Counted from the stretch's first letter, positions 9,594-18,226 are shown. The stretch: DNA of 64,000 bases from Arthrobacter sp. YD4 (GCF_030410515.1 NZ_JAUHHD010000004.1:248001-312000), one strand, 5' to 3'. Numbers and translations: made by a program. The notes: generated by a model not told the origin, from the letters alone.

Positions 9594-9980
9594 ATGGCAA
9601 GTCTTGGGGAACTGGAACGGGCGGTCATGGACCTGCTCTGGGCAGGACAGGAGGCCGCGACGGCCAACACCCTGCGCGACCTGCTGGCCACAAGCACCCG
9701 CGCGCCCGGCGGTACCGAGGGCCACGAGGGCAAGGACCTGGCCGTCACCACGGTCCTGACGGTCCTCTCCCGGCTGGAGCGCAAGGGCCTGGTGGAGCGC
9801 GAACGCGGCACCCGCCCGCACCGCTACCAGGCCGTGTCCAGCCGCGCGGACCACACCGCCGAACTGATGCACGAGGTCCTCGGCTCCGCACCGGACCGTG
9901 AGGCCGTCCTGGCCCGCTTCATCGGCTCCGTCTCCCCCACCGAGGCCGAGACCTTGCGCAAACTGCTGGACCACAACTAA
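9594..9980 (+). CDS. blaI: BlaI/MecI/CopY-family transcriptional repressor
   Basis: A 128-residue winged-helix repressor. The N-terminus SLGELERAVMDLLW is the family's helix 1. The recognition region is AVTTVLTVLSRLERKGLVER (about 50-69), followed by the wing RERGTRPHRYQAV. The C-terminal half is the dimerisation helix pair. A GTEGHEG-containing insertion at about 37-48 lengthens the loop before the recognition helix. Family members dimerise on TACA/TGTA dyads and are inactivated by an M56 protease; one is encoded 5 bp downstream. Start is ATG at 9594 with AGAAGGACA upstream. Three matching dyads lie between this gene and cydA, so it likely represses both itself and the cyd operon. Confidence 0.9.
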   Translation: MASLGELERAVMDLLWAGQEAATANTLRDLLATSTRAPGGTEGHEGKDLAVTTVLTVLSRLERKGLVERERGTRPHRYQAVSSRADHTAELMHEVLGSAPDREAVLARFIGSVSPTEAETLRKLLDHN

Positions 9981-9985
9981 CAGCG

Positions 9986-10984
9986 GTGTTCTGGACCTCA
10001 TATTTTCTGGCGGTCCTGGCGATAGCGCTGGCGTGGCCGGTGCCTATCCTGCTTTCGCGCGCCCAATGGCCCGCCCGTTCCCCGTCGACGGCGATGCTGC
10101 TCTGGCAGGCGATCGCCCTCGCCGGCGGCCTGTCCATGATCGGCGCCATGCTGGTCTACGGGCTGGAACCCATCGGAGACAACCTGATCGCCGGCCTGCG
10201 CGGCCTCGCGGGCATGGTCTTCCGCAACGAACCCACCACCGATCTGGGCTTCTGGCACATCTTCGCGCTGTCCGCGGCCGCACTGCTGAGCGCCCACCTG
10301 GTCTTCACGCTGCTGCTGACCTATTACAAGATCCAGCGGCAGCGCCGGCGGCACCGTGAGCTCCTGGCCCTGCTGGCGTCCCCGTCGGCGGAAGCCGCCC
10401 GGACCATGGTGATCAGCCACGACTCTCCGGTGGCCTACTGCCTGCCCGGCGGCGCCCGCTCCGTGACTGTCCTCTCCGACGGCCTCATGGCGGCGCTGGA
10501 ACCCGGCGAGCTGCGGGCGGTACTCAGCCACGAGAACGCCCACCTCAGCCAGCGGCACCACCTGCTCCTCTGGGCCTTTGCCGCCTGGCGCCAGGCCCTG
10601 CCCTGGCTGCCAACCACCCGGCTGGCCCAGGAGGCGGTCAATTCACTGATCGAGATGCTGGCCGACGACGTCGCGCTCAAGACCGAGAGCAAGGCCACGC
10701 TGATCAAGGCCATCGCCATCGTGGCCAGCGGCTCGGCCACGGGCACCGGACCCGGCGCGGCACCGGCGGCGCGGATGGCCTTCGGCAGTTCCGAGGCGGA
10801 CAGCGCCCAGCCCGGAGCCACCGGCGGGGCGGGTGCCATGGTGACGACGGCGACCCGGGTCAGCCGGCTGCTCTCGCCCCAGCCGCCACTTCCGCAGGGG
10901 CTGCGCTACGCCGTGCTGGCCGCCTGCATCCTGCTGCTCGCGGCGCCGACGGCGCTGCTCATTGTGCCAGGCCTGCTCGGCTGA
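9986..10984 (+). CDS. M56-family (BlaR1-like) membrane metalloprotease
   Basis: A 332-residue membrane protein with three to four N-terminal helices, a cytoplasmic zinc-protease loop and a C-terminal helix ending LLIVPGLLG. The loop carries the zincin motif HENAH at 182-186 and a likely third ligand, Glu223, in EMLADDVAL. It has no C-terminal penicillin-binding sensor domain, unlike staphylococcal BlaR1, so the signal it senses is unknown. The GTG start lies 5 bp after the blaI stop, so the two are co-transcribed. From the family, its job is to cut or antagonise the neighbouring BlaI repressor. The arrangement matches the Rv1846c/Rv1845c pair of M. tuberculosis as I recall it. Confidence 0.85.
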   Translation: MFWTSYFLAVLAIALAWPVPILLSRAQWPARSPSTAMLLWQAIALAGGLSMIGAMLVYGLEPIGDNLIAGLRGLAGMVFRNEPTTDLGFWHIFALSAAALLSAHLVFTLLLTYYKIQRQRRRHRELLALLASPSAEAARTMVISHDSPVAYCLPGGARSVTVLSDGLMAALEPGELRAVLSHENAHLSQRHHLLLWAFAAWRQALPWLPTTRLAQEAVNSLIEMLADDVALKTESKATLIKAIAIVASGSATGTGPGAAPAARMAFGSSEADSAQPGATGGAGAMVTTATRVSRLLSPQPPLPQGLRYAVLAACILLLAAPTALLIVPGLLG

Positions 10985-11017
10985 GCTGATGCGGGCGGCG
11001 TCTTCGACCCTTGCGCC

Positions 11018-13126
11018 TTAGGCGTCGATGCGTTCCCGGTCCAGGCTGGCGGCGCCCGCGATGATGAAGTCCTTGCGCGGGGCGACGTCGGAGCCCATCA
11101 GCAGGTCGAAGATCTCCTCGGCCTGGCGGGCGTTCTCCACCCGGACCTTCCGCAGGGTGCGGTGCCGCGGGTCCATGGTGGTCTCCGCGAGCTGCTCGGC
11201 GTCCATCTCGCCCAGGCCCTTGTAGCGCTGGATTGGTTCCTTGTAGCGCTTGCCTTCCTTCGCGAGCCGGCCCAGCAGCTGGTGCAGCTCGGCCTCCGAG
11301 TAGGTGTAGATCATCTCGTTGGCCTTCTGGCCTGCGTTGATGACCTCCACCCGGTGCAGGGGCGGGACGGCGGCGAAGACGCGGCCCTCGTCGATCATGG
11401 GCCGCATGTAGCGGAAGAACAGCGTCAGCAGCAGCGTGCGGATGTGGGCGCCGTCGACGTCGGCGTCGGTCATCAGGATGACCTTGCCGTACCGCGCGGC
11501 CGAGATGTCGAAGCTGCGGCCGGAGCCCGCGCCCACCACCTGGATCAGCGCGGCGCATTCGGCGTTGGAGAGCATGTCCCCCACCGAGGCCTTCTGGACG
11601 TTGAGGATCTTGCCGCGGATCGGCAGCAGCGCCTGGAAGTCCGAGGAGCGGGCCAGTTTGGCGGTGCCGAGCGCGGAGTCGCCCTCGACGATGAACAGTT
11701 CGGAGCGTTCGACGTCGTCCGTGCGGCAGTCCGCCAGCTTGGTCGGCATCGAGGAGGTTTCCAGGGCGTTCTTGCGCCGCTGGGTTTCCTTGTGGACGCG
11801 GGCCGAGATGCGGGATTTCATCTCGCTGACGACCTTTTCCAGCAGCAGCGCCGACTGGGCCTTGTCGTTGCGGTTGGCGGAGGTGAGCTTGGCGTTGATT
11901 TCCCGCTCCACCACCTTCGCGACGATCGCCCGGACCGCGGAGGTGCCGAGGATTTCCTTGGTCTGGCCCTCGAACTGCGGTTCGGCCAGGCGGACGGTAA
12001 GCACGGCGGTGAGCCCGGCGAAGATGTCGTCCTTCTCCAGCTTGTCGTTGCCGGCCTTGAGCTTCCGGGCGTTGGCCTCGACGGCCTTGCGGAAGGTCTT
12101 CACCAGGGCCTGCTCGAAGCCGGACTGGTGGGTGCCGCCCTTCGGGGTGGAGATGATGTTGACGAAGCTGCGGACCGTGCTGTCGTAGCCGATACCCCAG
12201 CGCAGGGCCACATCAACTTCGCAGTCACGTTCGACCTCGGCAAGCTGGCTGTGGCCGCGCTCGTCCAGGACGGGGACGGTCTCCTTGAACTTGCCGGCGC
12301 CGTGCAGCCGCCAGACGTCGGTGACGGCAGGGTCGGCGGCGAGGAATTCGACGAATTCGGATATGCCGCCGTCGTGGTGGAAGACCTCCTCGTGCGGGCC
12401 GGCCTCCCCGGGCGTGCCCGGAACCTTCCGCTCGTCGCGCACGGTCAGCTTGAGGCCGGGCACCAGGAAGGAAGTCTGCCGGGCGCGGGCGGTGAGGTCC
12501 TCGTAGGAGAACTTAGCGTCCGGGGTGAAGATCTGCCGGTCCGCCCAGTAGCGGATGCGGGTGCCGGTGACGCCGCGCTTGGCCTTGCCGACGACGTCGA
12601 GCACGGAGCCGTCGACGAACGGCTCGAAGACCGCGGCCGGGTCGGGGCGGGTGCCGGGGTCCTTGAAGCGGCCCGGTTCGCCGCGGCGGAAGGACATCTT
12701 GTAGGTCTTGCCGCCGCGGTCCACCTCGACGTCCAGGCGGGAAGAGAGGGCGTTGACCACGGAGGCGCCGACGCCGTGCAGGCCGCCGGAGGCGGTGTAG
12801 GAGCCGCCGCCGAACTTGCCGCCGGCGTGCAGCTTGGTGAAGACGACCTCGACGCCGGTAAGGCCGGTCTTGGGTTCGACGTCGATCGGGATGCCGCGGC
12901 CGTCGTCGTGGATCTCCACCGAGTTGTCCGCGTGCAGGATGATCTTGATGTCGTGGCCGAAGCCGGCCAGGGCCTCGTCGACGGAGTTGTCGATGATCTC
13001 CCAGAGGCAGTGCATCAGGCCGCGCGAGTCCGTGGATCCGATGTACATGCCGGGGCGTTTGCGGACGGCCTCCAGGCCCTCCAGCACGGAAAGGTGCCGG
13101 GCGGTGTAATCAGAACTTGGTGCCAC
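11018..13126 (-). CDS. parE: DNA topoisomerase IV subunit B (GyrB/ParE type)
   Basis: A 702-residue type IIA topoisomerase ATPase subunit. In order: GHKL ATPase with IIDNSVDEALAGFG and DDGRGIPIDV and the 'GLHGVGASVVNALSS' loop (about 40-125); transducer domain with the QTK-like loop; TOPRIM with IVEGDSALG, 'LLPIRGKILNVQKAS' and DADVDGAHIRTLLL (about 465-570); and the C-terminal GLGEMDAEQL/ETTMDP box. The EGDSALGTAK form, rather than EGDSAGG, is the actinobacterial ParE type as I recall it. I place the start at GTG 13126, with AAGGAG 10 nt upstream; the open frame extends further but with non-family sequence. It is divergent from DUF7455 and close to sigA, the usual parE setting rather than gyrB beside gyrA. 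The partner parC is outside the window. Confidence 0.88.
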   Translation of the reverse strand: MAPSSDYTARHLSVLEGLEAVRKRPGMYIGSTDSRGLMHCLWEIIDNSVDEALAGFGHDIKIILHADNSVEIHDDGRGIPIDVEPKTGLTGVEVVFTKLHAGGKFGGGSYTASGGLHGVGASVVNALSSRLDVEVDRGGKTYKMSFRRGEPGRFKDPGTRPDPAAVFEPFVDGSVLDVVGKAKRGVTGTRIRYWADRQIFTPDAKFSYEDLTARARQTSFLVPGLKLTVRDERKVPGTPGEAGPHEEVFHHDGGISEFVEFLAADPAVTDVWRLHGAGKFKETVPVLDERGHSQLAEVERDCEVDVALRWGIGYDSTVRSFVNIISTPKGGTHQSGFEQALVKTFRKAVEANARKLKAGNDKLEKDDIFAGLTAVLTVRLAEPQFEGQTKEILGTSAVRAIVAKVVEREINAKLTSANRNDKAQSALLLEKVVSEMKSRISARVHKETQRRKNALETSSMPTKLADCRTDDVERSELFIVEGDSALGTAKLARSSDFQALLPIRGKILNVQKASVGDMLSNAECAALIQVVGAGSGRSFDISAARYGKVILMTDADVDGAHIRTLLLTLFFRYMRPMIDEGRVFAAVPPLHRVEVINAGQKANEMIYTYSEAELHQLLGRLAKEGKRYKEPIQRYKGLGEMDAEQLAETTMDPRHRTLRKVRVENARQAEEIFDLLMGSDVAPRKDFIIAGAASLDRERIDA

Positions 13127-13343
13127 GGGTGGGGAACTCCTTCGGTGAAACGCGGAAAATACGCTCTTCCTAGGGTAGTCGGCCGCGGGCCGCTCTTTTG
13201 GTTGCCACTCCCCGCCGGAATGTGGCCCGGCGCACGCCGTTACGGGGACGTGATACGCGCACAGCGAAAGTGGCCCATCCGTGCCATGGATTGGGAGCGA
13301 ATGCTGGTTATATAGACGTATCGATCTACTAAGGAGGCCGAAC

Positions 13344-13565
13344 ATGACCACAGCAGTTGCGGACCGCACACTCACTACCGCTGACCGGTGTGACCGTTGC
13401 GGAGCTCAGGCATATGTCCGCGTTGTCCTCGGAGCCTCCGGCGGTGAGCTTCTCTTCTGCGCCCACCACGCACGCGCCGTTGAACCGAACCTTCGCCCGC
13501 TCAGCTCCGACTGGCACGACGAGACGGGCCGCCTCAATGAAAAGGAACCGGTTCCGGTCGACTAA
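13344..13565 (+). CDS. DUF7455-type small Cys/His protein
   Basis: A 73-residue protein, probably the actinobacterial DUF7455 family that is regularly found next to sigA and parE. It has CDRC at about 17-20 and CAHH at about 38-41, a spacing that fits a single zinc ribbon. The rest is acidic and has no membrane segment. The ATG at 13344 has a near-perfect AAGGAGG 6 nt upstream, suggesting strong translation. A TATAGA hexamer near 13311 could be its -10. The function is not known. A strong intrinsic terminator follows immediately. Confidence 0.85.
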   Translation: MTTAVADRTLTTADRCDRCGAQAYVRVVLGASGGELLFCAHHARAVEPNLRPLSSDWHDETGRLNEKEPVPVD

Positions 13566-13578
13566 GACCTCCACCTGC

Positions 13579-13609
13579 GAAGGGCCCCTCCACAGCGGAG
13601 GGGTCCTTC
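13579..13609 (+). terminator. Intrinsic terminator after DUF7455
   Basis: GC-rich stem GAAGGGCCCCTCC paired with GGAGGGGTCCTTC-type sequence around a short ACAGC loop, followed by TCGTCGTTT. It lies 14 bp after the stop codon. Confidence 0.8.
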
Positions 13610-13676
13610 GTCGTTTAACCCGAGCGCATAACCCGGCAGCGCCACCCGGGAAGAAGCCCTGCGCCACCCGGCGCAT

Positions 13677-13719
13677 TACGACGGCGGGGTGTACGACAGT
13701 GGGGCATACGACAGCGGGG
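13677..13719. repeat. Three tandem 15-bp-period repeats downstream of sigA
   Basis: TACGACGGCGGGG, TACGACAGTGGGG and TACGACAGCGGGG start at 13677, 13692 and 13707, exactly 15 bp apart. The third copy runs into the sigA terminator stem. No open frame of interest uses them. Confidence 0.6.
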
Positions 13720-13768
13720 CCGCCCTTGCCCGGCCCTGGTGGGCCCGGGCGGGACGCGGCCCCGCTGT
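13711..13768 (-). terminator. Long-stem terminator after sigA
   Basis: ACAGCGGGGCCGC at 13711-13723 pairs perfectly with GCGGCCCCGCTGT at 13756-13768. The loop contains a smaller GCCCGG/CCGGGC hairpin. It lies 36-93 bp past the sigA stop. There is no strong U-tract. Confidence 0.6.
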
Positions 13769-13803
13769 GGTGTGCCGGCAGTGACGGCGGTGATGCCGGG
13801 GAC

Positions 13804-15135
13804 TTAGTCCAGGTAGTCCCGGAGGACCTGCGACCGCGACGGGTGGCGCAGCTTGGACATGGTCTTGGATTCGATCTGCCGGATGCGTTCGCGGGTCACG
13901 CCGTAGACCTTGCCGATTTCGTCTAAAGTCTTCGGCTGGCCGTCGGTCAGGCCGAAGCGCATGGCGACGACGCCAGCCTCGCGCTCGGAGAGGGTGTCCA
14001 GCACCGAGTGCAGCTGTTCCTGCAGCAGAGTGAAGCTCACCGCGTCGGCGGGGACGACGGCCTCGGAGTCCTCGATCAGGTCGCCGAACTCGGAGTCGCC
14101 GTCCTCACCCAGCGGGGTGTGCAGCGAGATGGGTTCGCGGCCGTACTTCTGGACCTCGACGACCTTTTCCGGCGTCATGTCCAGCTCGAGGGCCAGCTCT
14201 TCCGGCGTGGGTTCGCGGCCCAGGTCCTGGAGCATCTGGCGCTGGACGCGGGCGAGCTTGTTGATGACCTCGACCATGTGCACCGGAATACGGATGGTGC
14301 GGGCCTGGTCCGCCATGGCGCGGGTGATGGCCTGGCGGATCCACCAGGTGGCGTAGGTGGAGAACTTGAAGCCCTTGGTGTAGTCGAACTTCTCGACAGC
14401 GCGGATCAGGCCCAGGTTGCCTTCCTGGATCAGGTCCAGGAACAGCATGCCGCGGCCGGTGTAACGCTTGGCCAGGGAGACCACGAGACGGAGGTTGGCC
14501 TCCAGCAGGTGGTTCTTGGCGCGCTTGCCGTCGTGGATGATGTATTCGAGTTCGCGCTTGAGCTTCGGATCCATGGATCCGTCGTCCGCGGCGAGCTTCT
14601 CCTCGGCGAACAGGCCGGCCTCGATGCGGAGCGCGAGGTCGACTTCCTGCTCGGCGTTCAGCAGGGCGACCTTACCGATCTGCTTGAGGTAGTCCTTGAC
14701 GGGGTCGGCGGTGGCGCCGGCGGACATGACCTGCTGGACCGGGGCGTCGTCGTCGTCCGCGTCGGAGTAGACGAAGCCGGATCCGGTAGGGGCTGCGGCG
14801 GTCTTGCCGGCCGCCTCCTCGCCCTCCTCGGTCAGTTCGGTGGCGTCGGGCGTGACATCGTCGAGGTCCTCGTCGACCTCAACTTCGTCAATGTCCTCGT
14901 CCTGGGACTTGTTGGCGGCCTCGGCGGCGGCCTTCGCGCCGGGCTTGGGGCCGCGCTTCTTGGGCGCAGGCTTGGCGTCGGCGGCGGAGTCGTCGCCCGC
15001 GGCGGCGGCCGCATCCTTGGCAGCCTTGTTCGCTGCACGGGTGGCGGCGCGCTTGGCATTCGCCGCCGCCTTCTTCTCCTCGGGGGACAAGACGGCCTGG
15101 TCGGCGGGGTCCTTCTTCTGGGAAGACGGGGTCAC
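13804..15135 (-). CDS. sigA: Principal RNA polymerase sigma factor (RpoD/SigA/HrdB type)
   Basis: A 443-residue group 1 sigma-70 factor. The first 125 residues are Lys/Ala-rich, then acidic (the variable region 1.1-like segment). Region 1.2 is [20 protein letters not shown] (about 140-160). Region 2 has [34 protein letters not shown] and '[16 protein letters not shown]' (about 210-280), the -10 recognition and melting helices. Region 4 has '[16 protein letters not shown]' and [10 protein letters not shown] with the -35 helix (about 385-425). The start is GTG at 15135 with AGAAAGG upstream; an in-frame extension further upstream lacks family sequence. It recognises the housekeeping promoters of the cell. 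A TTGACA box and a SigR-like promoter lie upstream. Confidence 0.96.
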   Translation of the reverse strand: MTPSSQKKDPADQAVLSPEEKKAAANAKRAATRAANKAAKDAAAAAGDDSAADAKPAPKKRGPKPGAKAAAEAANKSQDEDIDEVEVDEDLDDVTPDATELTEEGEEAAGKTAAAPTGSGFVYSDADDDDAPVQQVMSAGATADPVKDYLKQIGKVALLNAEQEVDLALRIEAGLFAEEKLAADDGSMDPKLKRELEYIIHDGKRAKNHLLEANLRLVVSLAKRYTGRGMLFLDLIQEGNLGLIRAVEKFDYTKGFKFSTYATWWIRQAITRAMADQARTIRIPVHMVEVINKLARVQRQMLQDLGREPTPEELALELDMTPEKVVEVQKYGREPISLHTPLGEDGDSEFGDLIEDSEAVVPADAVSFTLLQEQLHSVLDTLSEREAGVVAMRFGLTDGQPKTLDEIGKVYGVTRERIRQIESKTMSKLRHPSRSQVLRDYLD

Positions 15136-15194
15136 AGAAAACCTTTCTAGCGGTGGTCTGTGGAATCGCCATACGGGCAACACCACTATGACCC

Positions 15195-15200
15195 TGTCAA
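15195..15200 (-). promoter_or_regulatory. TTGACA -35 box upstream of sigA
   Basis: A perfect TTGACA on the minus strand, 60 bp before the sigA start. A CCGTAT-like -10 lies about 18 bp downstream; it is weak, so only the -35 is clear. Confidence 0.4.
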
Positions 15201-15250
15201 GTCCGTGTTTTCCATCAGGTGAAATCGGGACCAGCAGAGCCACTAGGTAG

Positions 15251-15276
15251 AACTGCCGGAGCGACCATAATGTTCC
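15251..15276 (-). promoter_or_regulatory. SigR/SigH-type promoter candidate upstream of sigA
   Basis: On the minus strand GGAAC (15276-15272) is followed by exactly 18 nt and then GTT (15253-15251), matching the thiol-stress sigma consensus GGAAT-N18-GTT in all but one base. It lies about 115 bp upstream of the sigA start. Streptomyces hrdB is known to have a SigR-dependent second promoter, which supports the reading; the motif is short, so chance is possible. Confidence 0.4.
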
Positions 15277-15380
15277 CTGTTTCCAAGGTTCGCTACACAC
15301 ACCAGATACACGGACCCAACCGGGTCTCGGCCTCCATTGTCTCATGCTTTTCCGAATCAGGGGCCCGCCCGGCGTCCGGG

Positions 15381-16760
15381 CTAGGCGGCGTCCGGGTCGA
15401 ATTTCTGCCAGGCCGACTCCTTCCTGGCCGCCCAGCCGCAAAGGGTTCCGCGCCGCGCCAGCTCTCCCAGCAGCTCCGCGAGACGATACCCCGGGTACTC
15501 GGCGGTGGCCGCGCCGTAAAGTGCCGCGGCGTAGGAGCCGCGGCCCCGGCACCACTCGATCCAGCCGCGGCCGGTGAGGGCTGCGGCCCGGGACTCCCCG
15601 GCGCCGCAGGTGGAGAGAACATCCAGCACAGCGTCCAGTCGCGACAGCCGCCGCCAGTCCGGAGTGACGGGCTCCAGGCCAAGGAGGACCTCCCCATACC
15701 CCGGCGGGGGCGGAAGGGTCCGCACGGCCGGTCCGGGGCTTCCCGCCGGGGCGTTTCCGGGCCGGGTCATGTTTGCGGGCCGGGTCATTCCGTCCGGCAG
15801 CAGGGGGTCGGCACCCGGCCCGTCGTCCAGCAGGCCGAAGTCCTCCGCTCCGGCGACGGCCGCCCGCCGTCCGGCCGCGGCCAGGACCAGCACCGCATCC
15901 CGCCAGGACGCCACGCACAGGGTGGCCCGAAGGTAGCCGGCCAGATCATCCGGCATCCCGCCCGCAGTCTGGGCTGCAACACTGCTTGGCGCGGGACCCC
16001 GATCAGGTGCTGCCGGTGGCCCCTCGAGGACGCATTCCCAGACGTCGAGGACCGCCTCGAACTGCCGCCGGTCCCGCCAGCGCGTGCCGAACCCGTCGAG
16101 GAAGCCCCGCTCAACCGAGAGCACTCCGGCCGGGTCCCGGCCCGGCCGGCTGTGATCCGCCGAACCGCCCATTCCCGCCGGCCCGGACAATCCGGGCGAC
16201 CCGGCAGGACCGGCGGAGCCCGGCGCCGCACCCACCCGGCTGCCGCGGAACACCATCTCGGCGCTGAGGACGCTGTCGCGGATCTCCTCGATGGGCCGGC
16301 CCGGTGGTGCGCAGCAGCCCGGGTCAGAGCAGTGGGCGTTCCGCCAGTACCGCTCCCCCACGATCCAGGCGTCCCGGACGGGCAGCCCGGCGGAGGCCAG
16401 CGCGGCCTCCAGTTCCCGGAGCAGCCGGTCGACGGACTGCTGCGGCGGCGCGGGGTGGCTGACGGGGCCCGGTTCGGCGGCCTCGCCCTCCGGGGGCGGC
16501 GCGGTGAAGAGGGCCAGGAGAGAGCCGTCGGCGTCCCGGTCCGCCACAAGGTAGCCGGCAACTGAACGGGCGAAGGCCCGCAGGTGCGCCCGGTCGAATC
16601 GGCCGGGGCCGGGGAGGTCGACCCTGAGGGTGGCGCCGAGGCGCTTTCCCTGCATGGTCATAGCCACCACGCTGCTGGCCGGCCAATAGCCCAGTGAGTG
16701 CGGGATGAAACCGAGAACGTCGGCGGGACCGGAAATTGTCAGGTGATCGGGAGCTGTCAT
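15381..16760 (-). CDS. DUF4192 domain-containing protein
   Basis: A 459-residue protein of the DUF4192 family. It is recognised by the N-terminus [19 protein letters not shown] followed by '[22 protein letters not shown]', and by the later [16 protein letters not shown] and '[16 protein letters not shown]' segments. It has no signal peptide or membrane helix and is rich in Ala, Gly and Pro. The middle (about 175-215 and 305-350) holds Gly/Pro-rich low-complexity loops. DUF4192 proteins are confined to actinobacteria and usually sit next to sigA; the function is unknown. The ATG at 16760 has no obvious Shine-Dalgarno. A perfect DnaA box lies 53 bp upstream of the start. Confidence 0.85.
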   Translation of the reverse strand: MTAPDHLTISGPADVLGFIPHSLGYWPASSVVAMTMQGKRLGATLRVDLPGPGRFDRAHLRAFARSVAGYLVADRDADGSLLALFTAPPPEGEAAEPGPVSHPAPPQQSVDRLLRELEAALASAGLPVRDAWIVGERYWRNAHCSDPGCCAPPGRPIEEIRDSVLSAEMVFRGSRVGAAPGSAGPAGSPGLSGPAGMGGSADHSRPGRDPAGVLSVERGFLDGFGTRWRDRRQFEAVLDVWECVLEGPPAAPDRGPAPSSVAAQTAGGMPDDLAGYLRATLCVASWRDAVLVLAAAGRRAAVAGAEDFGLLDDGPGADPLLPDGMTRPANMTRPGNAPAGSPGPAVRTLPPPPGYGEVLLGLEPVTPDWRRLSRLDAVLDVLSTCGAGESRAAALTGRGWIEWCRGRGSYAAALYGAATAEYPGYRLAELLGELARRGTLCGWAARKESAWQKFDPDAA

Positions 16761-16812
16761 GCCGTCAGCTTCGCCCCGGGCACCGCACGCGGTCAGCCGG
16801 TCGGAGCCGCTA

Positions 16813-16821
16813 TGTGGATAA
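16813..16821 (-). promoter_or_regulatory. Perfect DnaA box between DUF4192 and the MFS gene
   Basis: TGTGGATAA (reverse complement TTATCCACA) sits in the 87-bp gap. It matches the 9-mer DnaA consensus exactly. Isolated single boxes can titrate DnaA or regulate a neighbour. Confidence 0.45.
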
Positions 16822-16847
16822 GCAGCAAGGGAGGATCGCCCCCGGAG

Positions 16848-18191
16848 CTAGCGGGCGGTGCCGCCGTCGCGCCGTCGTTCCGCCACGACGCGTCGCTGCC
16901 GGGCGATCGCGTCCCGCAGCGGCGGGACCACGACGCCCTGTGCGGCCATCTGCCGGCGGACCTTGCGCCGGATGATGAGGATCGCCGTCGCGCCGCCGCC
17001 CAGCAGGACGAAATGCACGCAGAGGGCCACCCGGAAGGCGTCCAGGCTGTAGAGGCCGCCGGGCGAGAGTCCCGCCCCGTGCTGGAAGTCGAGGGCGAGC
17101 CCGATCAGGAAGATCGCCAGCAGCGCGGCGATGAAACCACCCACGTTCACGATGCCGGTGGCGGTCCCGATCCGGTGGGCCGGGTTGAAGGTGCGGGCGA
17201 AGTCGAAGCCGATCATGGAGCCCGGGCCGCCGATGGCCAGCACGACCACCAGGACGGCCAGCAGCCACAGCGGCGACCGCCCGGGCTGCAGCAGGACCGC
17301 GGCCCACGCGGCGGCGGTGGCCCCGGAGATCAGCAGCACCATGGTGGAACGGCGCAGCGGGTGCCGCGCGACGAAGCTCCCCATCAACGGACCGGCCACG
17401 ATCGCGGCGGCGACATAGAGGGCCATCAGCGCGGACACCGTCCCGGCGTTCAGCCCCTGCGCGGAAATCAGGAAGGGGTAGCCCCACGTCATCGCGAAGA
17501 CGGTGCCGCTGAACTGCACGGTGAAGTGGCTCCAGAGGCCCAGCCGGGTTCCCGGCTGCCGCCAGGCGTCGCCGAGCGATACCCCCGTTGCGCGCAGCCC
17601 CTGGGCCGGAGCCGGAGCGGGGTGCCCGGGCGGCAGGTCCTGGAGCAGCACCACGGTCAGGACCAGGGCGAGCCCGGACATGCCGGCGAGGGTCAGGAAG
17701 GCGGGCGTCCAGCCGGCGGAATGCAGGATCAAGGCGAAGGGCACCACGGAAAAGAGCTGGCCGAGCTGCCCGGACATGCCGGTGAGCTGGGTCAGCAGCG
17801 GAACCCGGGAGGCGGCGAACCAGAGCGGGATGAGCCGGATCACCGAGACAAACGTCATCGCATCCCCCGCGCCCACCAGGACACGGCCCAGCACGCCGCC
17901 GGGGATGCTGTCGGCGAAGGCGAGCTGGAGCTGGCCAAGTCCCATCAGCAGGGCGCCGCCGGCGAGCATGGCCCGGGACCCGAAACGGTCCACCAGGATG
18001 CCCACGGGAATCTGCAACGCCGCATAGACCAGCAGCTGCAGGACGGTGAAGAAGGAGATCTCGGCCGCGCTGGCGTGGAAGCGGGCGGTGGCTTCGAGGC
18101 CGACGACCCCGAAGGAGGTGCGCTGGCTCACGGCAACCAGATAGGCGAAAACCCCGATGATCCAGATGAGCCAGGCACGGGGGTACGTCAC
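16848..18191 (-). CDS. Major facilitator superfamily transporter
   Basis: A 447-residue carrier with about twelve membrane segments in two halves. The first cytoplasmic loop has the MFS signature form VDRFGSRAMLAGGALL (about 70-85). The first helix carries 'WIIGVFAYLVAVSQRTSFGV', typical of the nitrate/organic-anion or ACS-like MFS groups. The N-terminal half ends near a P-rich loop ('GHPAPAPAQG', about residues 195-205). The C-terminal 45 residues form an R-rich cytoplasmic tail. The substrate cannot be read from sequence. The start is GTG at 18191; CATAAT lies 6 nt upstream and there is only a weak GGGGGA, so the message may be leaderless. Confidence 0.85.
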   Translation of the reverse strand: MTYPRAWLIWIIGVFAYLVAVSQRTSFGVVGLEATARFHASAAEISFFTVLQLLVYAALQIPVGILVDRFGSRAMLAGGALLMGLGQLQLAFADSIPGGVLGRVLVGAGDAMTFVSVIRLIPLWFAASRVPLLTQLTGMSGQLGQLFSVVPFALILHSAGWTPAFLTLAGMSGLALVLTVVLLQDLPPGHPAPAPAQGLRATGVSLGDAWRQPGTRLGLWSHFTVQFSGTVFAMTWGYPFLISAQGLNAGTVSALMALYVAAAIVAGPLMGSFVARHPLRRSTMVLLISGATAAAWAAVLLQPGRSPLWLLAVLVVVLAIGGPGSMIGFDFARTFNPAHRIGTATGIVNVGGFIAALLAIFLIGLALDFQHGAGLSPGGLYSLDAFRVALCVHFVLLGGGATAILIIRRKVRRQMAAQGVVVPPLRDAIARQRRVVAERRRDGGTAR

Positions 18192-18197
18192 TCCCCC

Positions 18198-18203
18198 ATT
18201 ATG
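18198..18203 (-). promoter_or_regulatory. Candidate -10 hexamer of the MFS gene
   Basis: CATAAT on the minus strand, ending 6 nt before the GTG start at 18191. The spacing is right for a leaderless transcript. Confidence 0.45.
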
Positions 18204-18226
18204 CCCCCGCGACGGATAAAGATTAT

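Noticed and set aside
9594..10984. Reading the blaI/M56 pair as a beta-lactam resistance locus
   Set aside because: There is no beta-lactamase or PBP2a-like gene nearby, and the protease lacks a penicillin sensor; the operators face cydA.
11018..13126. Calling this gene gyrB
   Set aside because: The position near sigA and DUF7455, away from gyrA/recF/dnaN, and the EGDSALGTAK TOPRIM form favour ParE, although the two families are close.
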